Of a stretch of DNA of 33,738 nucleotides, positions 16,646 to 24,848 are shown one piece after another. The position numbers and the translations under genes were made by a program. The first letter of the stretch is position 1; each line of letters starts with the position of its first letter. The notes below the pieces were generated by a model. It was given only the letters and a program-made list of their open reading frames with translations. It did no database searches and was not told the DNA's origin. Origin of the DNA: Planctomycetota bacterium (GTDB lineage: Bacteria > Planctomycetota > UBA1135 > GCA-002686595); assembly GCA_020638855.1 (NCBI GenBank), contig JACKHT010000022.1, positions 1 through 33,738 of the forward strand. Reading direction: 5' to 3'.

Positions 16646-17803
16646 TCAGCGCTGGAAGATCGGCAGGTAGCCGTAGGGGATCTGGAGGATCAGGCAGCCA
16701 ATGGCGGTGCTGAACGCTTCGCCGGGCCCTTCACGGTTGGGCCATGAGCCATCGGCTTCTTGGCGGTGGATCAGGAATTCTCGCAGGGGCAGGAAGTAGC
16801 GGTGCCAAGCATGCCCTCCCACGGTGTGCATGGCCTGCACCCCGTAGTAGTGCCCATACCAGAAGTAGTAGTGACCCTGGGTGCCGTACCGGGAATTGAA
16901 GAAGTCGACTTGGTTCTCGAGGAAGTCCACCCCGTGGTCGATCAGTTCGCTCGAGTAGACTCCCAACCCGTGCAGTGCCGTGACGCCGGCTGCGGTGAGG
17001 GGGAAGGTTGTCCGCGCGAGGTCTTCTTTTTGGTAGTGGAAGGTCCCTAGGTCCGTCGCGTAGCGAGCCCCCTGGGCCGAGACCTCGGTGGTGACTGCGC
17101 TTTCCACGACGTATTGGATGGCGCGGTCGATGGTGCTCTTGGGGACGCGGATGCCGATGTTGCGCGCCGCTCGCAAGGCCAATACTTGGCACACCACGAT
17201 CGACATATCCGAACTCTGGTCGAGCGGGACATAGCGCCAACCACCTTCTTCGTTCTGGCTCTTGACGATGAAGTCGACGGCCTTTTGCAAATGTCCGCGC
17301 ACGTCCTCGCGGTGGGTCATGCCGTAGATTTCCGCCAGGAACAGGGTGGCGAAGGCATGGCTGTACATGCGCGTGTTGGAAGCCGAGATGTAGCCGTCCG
17401 GCTGGGCGCACGAAACCACGAAGTTGAGGCAACGTTCGACGTTCTGCCCGTAGGGGCCGCGTCCCGGGAAGTGCCCGCCGGCCAGGAAGGCCATGCCGGC
17501 CAAAGCCGTCACGCCCACGTGTCCTTTGTTCAAGTCCGTGGCCTTGTAGCCGTGGTTGAGCTTGTAACCCACGTCTGCGGTCCAACTGCCGTCTTCGTTT
17601 TGGTGGTCGGCCAACCAAGTCAAGCCGCGTTCGACGGCCTGGGCTTGCTCGGGGGTGATCTCAACCTGCCCCGACTCGGCGTCGAGCGGTTGCGGCTCGT
17701 CGCCGGGTTCTTGGGACCAGCCCAAAGATGCCTGCGGACCTGCCAGAAGGCAGAGCCCCACAAGTGCTCGCCGCCAGCCCGAGGTGGTGTGCTTGTTGGT
17801 CAT
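16646..17803 (-). CDS. Secreted squalene-cyclase/prenyltransferase-like repeat protein (first copy)
   Basis: The 385-residue protein has a Sec signal peptide (about 1-30) and an alpha/alpha-toroid repeat region with QW motifs QNEDGSW (68-74), QNEEGGW (183-189) and QEADGSW (348-354). Aromatic residues cluster at HYYFWYGHYYG (311-321). No DxDD cyclase motif or Zn-binding triad is visible, so catalysis is doubtful. The end, QIPYGYLPIFQR, aligns with the end of the second copy at 9337-10530. PLRExLI and QExDGSW blocks are also shared, so the two are paralogues. The ATG at 17803 overlaps the TGA of the propeller gene (ATGA), which decides against the longer frame to 18169. The fold is known to hold polyprenyl or squalene-type lipids; here it could bind a lipid or a protein in the periplasm. 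Confidence 0.9.
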   Translation of the reverse strand: MTNKHTTSGWRRALVGLCLLAGPQASLGWSQEPGDEPQPLDAESGQVEITPEQAQAVERGLTWLADHQNEDGSWTADVGYKLNHGYKATDLNKGHVGVTALAGMAFLAGGHFPGRGPYGQNVERCLNFVVSCAQPDGYISASNTRMYSHAFATLFLAEIYGMTHREDVRGHLQKAVDFIVKSQNEEGGWRYVPLDQSSDMSIVVCQVLALRAARNIGIRVPKSTIDRAIQYVVESAVTTEVSAQGARYATDLGTFHYQKEDLARTTFPLTAAGVTALHGLGVYSSELIDHGVDFLENQVDFFNSRYGTQGHYYFWYGHYYGVQAMHTVGGHAWHRYFLPLREFLIHRQEADGSWPNREGPGEAFSTAIGCLILQIPYGYLPIFQR

Positions 17804-20800
17804 TGGTCGCGATCTCCTAGAATCTGGGCGCCGCGCTGGTTTCCGAACCCGATCCAGTTTCCCACGCTGACCCAGGAGGACCCCTGGGCCCCGCGGACCG
17901 GGAGGCGCACCATCAGATCGGCTTGGGGGCGCCCCGAGTCCTTGGCAAAGCTGAGCACATAGTACGTGGATTCGTCGGGTTGACTGCCGGTCCCGTGACG
18001 GGGCAGGGCCAGAACGGCCGCCGTCCGGGAAACCTTGGGTAAGAGAAGTGTTTCGGGGCGCTGGAAGTAGATCTGGGGCGCCACCGAGGCTTCCCACATG
18101 GGCCCTCGCTCCAAATGCAAAGCGCGGATCCCGTAGCCTTCCGCACGGTTTGTCCGGGCAAAAATCCAAGGGGAGCTCAATTCGGAAGTGGCCCGTTTGG
18201 GGAGCCCGATCAGGCGGCTTTCATCGCGTAGTTCCCACTTCGGGTTGGGCGCCATGCTTCCGCGCTCGGTGTCCAGCTCGAAGACCCCCAGGCTCGTGAG
18301 CTCCGACTCGCGATACGTGTTGATCTCCAAGTAGGTCTTGCCCGCATAGAGCAAGACTCCCCAGAGGTCTCGGTTGGCCCCGAAGGGAACTTCCCAAGCC
18401 CGTTGCCCTGTCGCCAAGTCGTAGGCTTCGATGTGGTTGTCTTGGGTGTTGGGGTAGCGCGCAAAAGCCGGCAGGATCAAGCGGCCTCGATCGATCCAGG
18501 CGGCGCTGACCGTTTGCTCGCTCAAGCGGTCCAGCTCGAGTTTGGGTCCTGCTGCTCCCGAGAACAGATCGAAGATCTGCGAGGGGTGCGTGCCCGTGGA
18601 GAAAAGCACCATGGCACCCGATCCGACCAGAGCGCGAGGATGGTAGGCGCGGGTCGATACCCGCCGGCGCCACAATTCCGTGCCGCTCGAAGCTTCCAAG
18701 CCGACTTGCAACCAATCCCCAAATTCTTCGAACTCTTCGCCTTGGTGCAGCAGCGTGGCCACCACGACCCCCTGGCACTGCACCAAGCCGATCAGGCGGT
18801 GCTGCGAATCACCGTACCACATCCAAACCACTTCGCCATTTTCCCGGTCGACGGTGAGCACGCCATCGCTCTGGGGGGCGTGCACCAGTCCGGGCGAAAC
18901 GGCCCATAGTTCGGGCGAATCGATGTCCACTTCTTGGTCCAAGGCCCAGACCGGGCGGGGACTCTCGCGGAAGGCCGCCATGGTGATGACGCCCATCGCG
19001 TTGCGCCATGGCAGCAGGGTGACGGGGCCCGGGACCTTGGGATTGCCCTCCGCGGTGAGATGCGGCGGAACCCACAGCGAAAACGTGGGCACGATTTCGG
19101 ATGCCGCGTCGAGTACGTTGAGGTCGGGGCCAAACGACTCCTCGGGAGCTTTGGGTACGACCGGGACTTGGGCGCTCCATTCGAGGCTCCATTGCTCCAG
19201 GGTGCGCGCTTCGCCCCGTCCGAGGTCGACAACTTGGCGCGGTGCGCTGGCTGCGATGCGTTTGCCAAGCTCCGAACGGAAGGTCAAACCGCCCGCATCA
19301 CCGACGGTGGCTGCCAATAGGGCCAAGTGGGCTCGGTGGGTGGGGCTCGAGCGCTCGAGCGAGAACTCCATGGGGCCGCTACCCAGAACGACCTCGGCCA
19401 GCAAACCCACGTCCCCAGCTTGGGCCGCCATTTGCACCCGTGCCTCGCCGGCCTGTTCGGCCGCCAGCGTCAGCGGGAAGAGCCGTTGGACCCCGCGCAG
19501 CTCGCGATCGCTGCCCTTGTCGAGGGCGACCGCCAATTCCAATGCGGCTTGCTGTTGGATGGCTTCGAAGCCGAGCGTGACCTTGCGGTCGAGGAACGTT
19601 GCGATGCGTTCTGTAGCGACCTGCCCAGCCGTTTCCTCAAACCAGCGCTCGCTGCCATATTCGCGCACGATCGTGTACAGATCGGCGAAGGGGCTCGCCT
19701 GGGGAGTACGGCCGGCGCTGGCCAGGAGTGAGTCCGTGCATTCCATGCGCGCCCACAATCCGAGCGGGAGCATGCGCGGCTCCGAGTTCGGCTGGGATTC
19801 GATGTCCGAGGTCAACGCCAGGACGGGCTCGTAGCGCTGCGAAGGGGGGGACTCTTGGCTGCGGGGCCCCTCGACTGCGACGCATGCGATCTTTTGCCCG
19901 CCAAACTCGGTGGCCAAGCGTTGCAAGCGTTGGCGCCGCAGGGCCTCATCGCGACCGCGATCCATGGCCGACAGCAACAGCAGGGCCGAGCTTGTTTCCC
20001 GGTCGCCTTGGGCCACTTCAAGGGCTTCTTCGAAAGCGCGCCGGGCGCGATCCGAGGCTGCCGCCATGCGCAGGGTGCGACCCTCTTCGAGCAGGGTGTC
20101 GAACAAGAGCGTGCGCAAACCGGGATCGACCTGGGTTCCGTCCTTGGTATCGGCGGCCTTGGCGAGGGCGGTCCGAAGCAACTCGCGCGCCGATTGGAAC
20201 GAGCGTCGGGCGGCATCGAGGTCGGGGGTCGGACGGGCCGCTCGTTCGGCAAGGCCTCGCTTTTGGCGCAGCAGCGCGAGCCGATACAGAGCCTTCGGAT
20301 CTTCCGGGTGGGCGTCGTAGCTCTTTTGGGCTTGGGCGAGGCTTTCCTTCCAGTCGAAGTACGCGCGCACTTCGTTGCGCCCCACGGTGAACAGCCCGAC
20401 TTCGGTGGCCAGGGGGCTGCCCTTGCGACCGGCCCATTCGAGGGCACTGGTGGGGCGTCCCGAGTCGCGTTCCACCCGGACCAGTTCGCCATCGCAAGGA
20501 ACCAACACGCTCTTACCCGCCGCAACGGCGCGCAATCCCGGGTTGCTGATCGAGTCGCTGATCGGGAAGGCCCATTGCAGTTGGCGCGCAGGGGCTTGAC
20601 GCAGGGTGCCGCTGATCGGTCCGAAGGCCGCTACCCGACGGCCGCCCAGGATCACTTGGTTTTCGTTGGCATCGACCAAGTAGAAGAACTCCGGCCGGGA
20701 GGCCGAGCCGATCGGGCCGCCGTAGAACTCGCGGTGGTCCATTTCCCACAGGAAATCACCGCTCTCGCGGTCGAAGCACAGCAGCGAAAGGCTGTCCGTT

Positions 20801-22470
20801 GGGGCGACGACCACCAGGTCCTCGGTGACCGCCGGGGGCGAGTGAATCCATAGCGACCGCATTTGCCCCGGGGCGTAGTAGGTGGCCTTGGAGATTTCGA
20901 TTTGCTCGTACAGGCTCTGCCACAGGGTGTCCCCGCGCACCAAATCCAAGCAAGCCACCGAGCCGATGCTGGTGGCGACGAACACGCGATCGCCCACCAC
21001 GCGCACGGGAGGCGCCGTGAATTCGGCGATCTCGCGCGAGAACATGTTGAGTTCGCGTTGGCCGGTGACGAGCGGCGTGTGCCAGAGGTGCTCGCCCGTG
21101 TGCAGGTCGAAGCAGTCGACGTGGAATTCGACTCGACCGCGCAGGTGGACGGTGGGTACCACGACGCGGGTTCCCGCGATCACGGGCGGTCCCGCCACGC
21201 TCACGCGCTCGGCCGTCGAACCGCTTTCGCCGTCCCAATTGGCGGGCGGAGCCGTATTCCAAAGCGGTTTGCCGGTGGCCGCTTCAAAGGCAAACAGCCG
21301 CCGTTCGGGCATCACCCGGATGATTTGGATCTGGCGGTAATGGTCCGGGGGGATCAGGACAAACGGCAGCTGCAAGCTGGTCACGACGATTCCGTCGGAC
21401 ACGGCGGGGGCATACAGCGCGCCCTGGTAATCGATCGCTTCCGTGAAGCGGCCATCGCGATCTTGCGCCTCCGACCAGCCCGGGAGGCTGAGCGGGCTCG
21501 CCCAACGGGTTTCACCGCTCCACAGGCCAAAGGCGAGCAATTGCCGCGAAGTCGATACAAAGAGATTCTCGGTGTCGGCTGCCGCTTGCAGTTGGTACCC
21601 GAAACGCGTCAGCAGCGGATGGTCGGGCAGGCGTGCGGGCTCGGCCCAGCCCAATTGGTGCTGGTCGAGGCTACGGGTGGTGAATTCGCCGGGTTGGATC
21701 CCGTTGGCGTAGTCCCGCAGCACGCCTTCGCTGTCCAGACCCAAGTCGAGGGCCAGCCGGACCCTGTACCGAATGCCCGGCAAGCGGGCTTCGAGTTCCG
21801 GGCTCGAAGTACCCGCCGCCAAGCGTTGGTCCAAGAACTCCAGCAAGGCACGCCAATCGTCGGCGACCACGGGCGGGTGGTCGGGGCGCCCCGCTTCGGC
21901 GGCCAAGGCCCGGCCCCAGGCATGCAATCCTTCGCGCGTCTCGCCGGCTTCCATGGCCAAGTCGCCCACGGCCCAGCGCGCACGCAGGGCCGCGTGGGTG
22001 ATCGGCCAACGTCGGGCGATCTCGAGCCAAGGCGTCGGGGATTCCTGCTCCAGTGCACGCTCGAGGGCCGCCTGCGCATCGCCTTCGTACATCCTCCGGT
22101 ACACCTGGGCCTGCTCCGGAGCCAACTGGAACAACTGTTGGAAAGCCCAGGCCGAAGCCCCGCGGTGCACGGTGCCCTCCAGCCGCCCATTCGGCGTGGG
22201 GTGCTCAGGCGGCAGCACTTCGCCCCGGTGGGCTTCGATCAGGCTCTGGAGGAGTTGGAGCGCCTCGGGGATGCGACCCGCAGCCAAATTCTCGCGCGCC
22301 TGATCGCCGATGGCGCGAACTTCCATGGTGTCGTACACCTGGAAGGGGCGCGGCTTGGGATCCGTATCCTCCTGGGCTTGGGCCCCGTTCGGAACGCCGA
22401 ACAGGAGCACCAGGCAGAACACGGACCAGCGATAGGGGAGCGGCATCAGCATCTTGGAAGGCTCGGTCAA
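17800..22470 (-). CDS. Secreted 1556-aa TPR protein with two PQQ-type beta-propellers
   Basis: A signal peptide (VFCLVLLFGVPNGAQAQ, cleaved near residue 33) is followed by a helical TPR-like region (about 45-290). The first propeller spans about 300-700, with blade signatures such as CFDLHTGEHLWHTP and FDRESGDFLWEM. A second TPR-type stretch lies at about 710-870 and a helical linker to about 1120. The second propeller spans about 1130-1556 (VDRENGEVVWMW, YDLATGQRAWEVPF). The xxDxxTGxxxW pattern is that of PQQ_2/BamB-like propellers, used here for protein contacts, as quinoprotein catalytic residues are not apparent. The annotated start is TTG at 22470, whose A overlaps the previous TGA (TTGA); ATGs at 22452 and 22446 would also keep the signal peptide. 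It overlaps the next gene by 4 nt. It is probably a periplasmic scaffold of the operon-encoded system. Confidence 0.88.
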   Translation of the reverse strand: MTEPSKMLMPLPYRWSVFCLVLLFGVPNGAQAQEDTDPKPRPFQVYDTMEVRAIGDQARENLAAGRIPEALQLLQSLIEAHRGEVLPPEHPTPNGRLEGTVHRGASAWAFQQLFQLAPEQAQVYRRMYEGDAQAALERALEQESPTPWLEIARRWPITHAALRARWAVGDLAMEAGETREGLHAWGRALAAEAGRPDHPPVVADDWRALLEFLDQRLAAGTSSPELEARLPGIRYRVRLALDLGLDSEGVLRDYANGIQPGEFTTRSLDQHQLGWAEPARLPDHPLLTRFGYQLQAAADTENLFVSTSRQLLAFGLWSGETRWASPLSLPGWSEAQDRDGRFTEAIDYQGALYAPAVSDGIVVTSLQLPFVLIPPDHYRQIQIIRVMPERRLFAFEAATGKPLWNTAPPANWDGESGSTAERVSVAGPPVIAGTRVVVPTVHLRGRVEFHVDCFDLHTGEHLWHTPLVTGQRELNMFSREIAEFTAPPVRVVGDRVFVATSIGSVACLDLVRGDTLWQSLYEQIEISKATYYAPGQMRSLWIHSPPAVTEDLVVVAPTDSLSLLCFDRESGDFLWEMDHREFYGGPIGSASRPEFFYLVDANENQVILGGRRVAAFGPISGTLRQAPARQLQWAFPISDSISNPGLRAVAAGKSVLVPCDGELVRVERDSGRPTSALEWAGRKGSPLATEVGLFTVGRNEVRAYFDWKESLAQAQKSYDAHPEDPKALYRLALLRQKRGLAERAARPTPDLDAARRSFQSARELLRTALAKAADTKDGTQVDPGLRTLLFDTLLEEGRTLRMAAASDRARRAFEEALEVAQGDRETSSALLLLSAMDRGRDEALRRQRLQRLATEFGGQKIACVAVEGPRSQESPPSQRYEPVLALTSDIESQPNSEPRMLPLGLWARMECTDSLLASAGRTPQASPFADLYTIVREYGSERWFEETAGQVATERIATFLDRKVTLGFEAIQQQAALELAVALDKGSDRELRGVQRLFPLTLAAEQAGEARVQMAAQAGDVGLLAEVVLGSGPMEFSLERSSPTHRAHLALLAATVGDAGGLTFRSELGKRIAASAPRQVVDLGRGEARTLEQWSLEWSAQVPVVPKAPEESFGPDLNVLDAASEIVPTFSLWVPPHLTAEGNPKVPGPVTLLPWRNAMGVITMAAFRESPRPVWALDQEVDIDSPELWAVSPGLVHAPQSDGVLTVDRENGEVVWMWYGDSQHRLIGLVQCQGVVVATLLHQGEEFEEFGDWLQVGLEASSGTELWRRRVSTRAYHPRALVGSGAMVLFSTGTHPSQIFDLFSGAAGPKLELDRLSEQTVSAAWIDRGRLILPAFARYPNTQDNHIEAYDLATGQRAWEVPFGANRDLWGVLLYAGKTYLEINTYRESELTSLGVFELDTERGSMAPNPKWELRDESRLIGLPKRATSELSSPWIFARTNRAEGYGIRALHLERGPMWEASVAPQIYFQRPETLLLPKVSRTAAVLALPRHGTGSQPDESTYYVLSFAKDSGRPQADLMVRLPVRGAQGSSWVSVGNWIGFGNQRGAQILGDRDQ

Positions 22471-24848
22471 ATCAGCTCATAGCGCTTGCGCAGGATCCAT
22501 TCGAGGGAGAATAGTCCCAGGGCGAGCAACAACGTGCTCAAGCGATCCCAGGTGTCGGTGAGTTCGGAAGCCACCGGGAGGCGACGTTCTTCGCCCCCGG
22601 GGAATTGGTCGACCAGCTTGGGCAGGTCGGCCAAGGTGATGGCCGCGCCTTGGGTCAGGTTGGCGATAGCACGCAAATTCTCGGGGTCCGGGCTGGGATC
22701 GCGGGTTTCGCGCGAGGGCATGCGCACCTCGAATTCGGTGCTCGCTAGGCGCGTACCGTTGGACTCCATCCACACTTGGTAGGTGCCCACCCGTTCGACG
22801 TTGCGACGCAAGCGGTAATGCCCCGGGTTGCCTTCGATCGGCTGCATTTCCAGGGTCTCGATCGGGCGGCCCGGCGTCTGCCATTGCACGGGGACCTGCG
22901 GCAATTCGCTGGGTGCGAAATCGTCGTCGAGAACCCGGGCTTCGACCACGACGGCTTCGTCCAGGTTGTAGCTGGGCTCCATCGATTCGATCTGGTGCTT
23001 GCGGTCCTGCGAACGCAGCCGGCCGAGGGCCAACCAACGCAGGGCGTTGTGCCAGAAGCGGTGGTGGTAGCGATCTTGGAAACGCTTGCGCCAACGCCAG
23101 GTCGATTCGATGGCGAGGAACAGGGTGCGGCCTTCGGGGTAGTACCCGGCGACCAACAACGGAGCGTTCTCGCGCGCAGGACCGACCCGAATGTCCGGGT
23201 GGCTGAGCAGCACTTGGCTCCCCGGCTTGGCCCCCAGGGTGGGGAAGAACCAGAGGAAACCCGGCAAGCCGCCTTCGCTCTCCCACAGCGCGCGGTTGAC
23301 TTCCAAGTCGGGGTGCAGCCGCACGATTTCATGGGGCGCGTCCGGCGTGCTCAGCAAGGGATGGTGGAAGACTTTGGTGTCTTGGTCGGGCGAAAGCGAA
23401 CCCGTCGTGTCGAGCCGCACGGGTAGCAAATCCGCAAACTCGGTGCCCGCCACCGAGCGCGGGTTTTCGTACTCGCCGGCAATGACGCACAGGCCGCCAC
23501 CCTTTTGGACAAACTCCTTGAGGCTGGCCACGAACTCTTCACCCCGCGCGGGATCGGCCGAAATGCGATAGGGGTCCAGGTCTCCCAGGATGATCACATC
23601 GTAGTTCTCGAGCAACTCCTTGCGATCGGTCGGGATGTGGTCGAGCGAGGGTAGACCCGGCGAGGCATCCTGCGGAAAATCCGGCGTGGCGGACATCAGG
23701 TAGATTTGCGCCTGGATGCGTTCATCGCCGCTACGCAGCAGTTCGCGCAGGAAGCGGTACTCGTAGCGCGGGAAACCCTCGACGTACAAGACTCGCAGGC
23801 GGGCGGAGGTGATTGGCACCAGCACTTCGAGCTCGTTGTCGTCGAGCAAACTCTCCTTGGGGAGGGCTTGCAGTTGGACCCGGAAGCGGCGCGCGGTCGC
23901 GTCGGGAACCAGCGCCGAACTGGGCGCGACCAACACCACCCGGGCCGAGCCTTCTTCGAGTTCTACGGGGGCCCGATCGACCTTGCGCGGCTCGAGGTTG
24001 GACCCCGGCGGCCCCAATTCTTCGAGCCAAACCTCACTCGAACCGCTGGTGACCCCTTGCGCCGTTACCCGCAATTGGATCGAGATCTCGTCCCCTTGCA
24101 GCACGCTGGGGGGGGCGTCGAGAAGTTCTAGGGTGAGGTTGACCTCCGGGTTGGGATCGCCCACCAGCACGGTGTGGATTTGGGTTCCGGTCGCGCGGGC
24201 GGAGAGCGCCGCTTGGACTGGATCGATTCCGCCGGTATTGCGACCGTCGGAGAGCACCACGATGTCGGTGACGTGCTTGCCCCGTTGGCTGGCCAGGGCC
24301 GAGCCTACGGCGCTTCCCAGGTGCGTGGCGCTGCCCCGAGCGGTCAGACTTTGGAGGTCCGATAGGGGCGCGAGGTTTTCCGCAAAGCGGTACAGCCGCG
24401 TCTGGTAGCCCCTTTGTTCGAGTGCGCCCAGAAAGGAACCCTCGAGGGCTTTTTGGATCAGTTCGGTGCGCGTGGTGGTGGAGGGGTCTTTGCCCACCAA
24501 ATCGCGTACTTGGGTCCGCAGTGCCCGGTCCGACGCATAGGCATCTTTGCGCACCATCGAGGCCGAATCATCGACCAACACCAACACCTCGGGCGCTTCG
24601 ACGTTTTCGCGCGACTGCACTTGAACCGGTCGGAAGAGCACCAGCAGGAGCGCCAGGAAGGAAAGGCTGCGCAACCCGATCAAGAAGGCGCGTAAGCGCC
24701 GCGAGAGCGGTTCTCTCCAATAGGCCAGGGTGGCGATTCCGATGGCGGCTGGCACGATCACCATCACCAAAACCCAGGCCGGCGGCAAGTCGAGGAAACG
24801 CATCCAGCTGCGTTGCGTCTCGAGCGGTACTTGAGCGAAGGGGATCAT
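22467..24848 (-). CDS. VWA-domain membrane protein with glutamine-amidotransferase-like fold
   Basis: The 793-residue protein has two N-terminal transmembrane helices (about 24-44 and 56-73). A von Willebrand factor A domain (about 85-245) has an intact MIDAS start DDSAS (D93, S95, S97) and DIVVLSDG. An Ig-like stretch (about 250-365) follows, then a class-I-GATase/ThuA-like alpha/beta domain (about 370-600; YDVIILGDLDPY, EFVQKGGGLCVIAG) without an evident nucleophile Cys triad. A second beta domain and a C-terminal helix (LLLALGLFSLEWIL) complete it. The same order occurs in uncharacterised membrane proteins of BatA/MoxR clusters. The MIDAS metal site should mediate partner binding. ATG at 24848 overlaps the previous stop by 4 nt, and the end overlaps the propeller gene. 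Confidence 0.9.
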   Translation of the reverse strand: MIPFAQVPLETQRSWMRFLDLPPAWVLVMVIVPAAIGIATLAYWREPLSRRLRAFLIGLRSLSFLALLLVLFRPVQVQSRENVEAPEVLVLVDDSASMVRKDAYASDRALRTQVRDLVGKDPSTTTRTELIQKALEGSFLGALEQRGYQTRLYRFAENLAPLSDLQSLTARGSATHLGSAVGSALASQRGKHVTDIVVLSDGRNTGGIDPVQAALSARATGTQIHTVLVGDPNPEVNLTLELLDAPPSVLQGDEISIQLRVTAQGVTSGSSEVWLEELGPPGSNLEPRKVDRAPVELEEGSARVVLVAPSSALVPDATARRFRVQLQALPKESLLDDNELEVLVPITSARLRVLYVEGFPRYEYRFLRELLRSGDERIQAQIYLMSATPDFPQDASPGLPSLDHIPTDRKELLENYDVIILGDLDPYRISADPARGEEFVASLKEFVQKGGGLCVIAGEYENPRSVAGTEFADLLPVRLDTTGSLSPDQDTKVFHHPLLSTPDAPHEIVRLHPDLEVNRALWESEGGLPGFLWFFPTLGAKPGSQVLLSHPDIRVGPARENAPLLVAGYYPEGRTLFLAIESTWRWRKRFQDRYHHRFWHNALRWLALGRLRSQDRKHQIESMEPSYNLDEAVVVEARVLDDDFAPSELPQVPVQWQTPGRPIETLEMQPIEGNPGHYRLRRNVERVGTYQVWMESNGTRLASTEFEVRMPSRETRDPSPDPENLRAIANLTQGAAITLADLPKLVDQFPGGEERRLPVASELTDTWDRLSTLLLALGLFSLEWILRKRYELI

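Noticed and set aside
17804..18169. 122-residue N-terminal extension of the first toroid protein
   Set aside because: Lies inside the propeller gene; the ATGA overlap and signal peptide support the start at 17803.
20863..22482. Plus-strand open frame of 539 codons
   Set aside because: Antisense to the propeller gene, with no recognisable motif and a composition typical of a GC-rich shadow frame.
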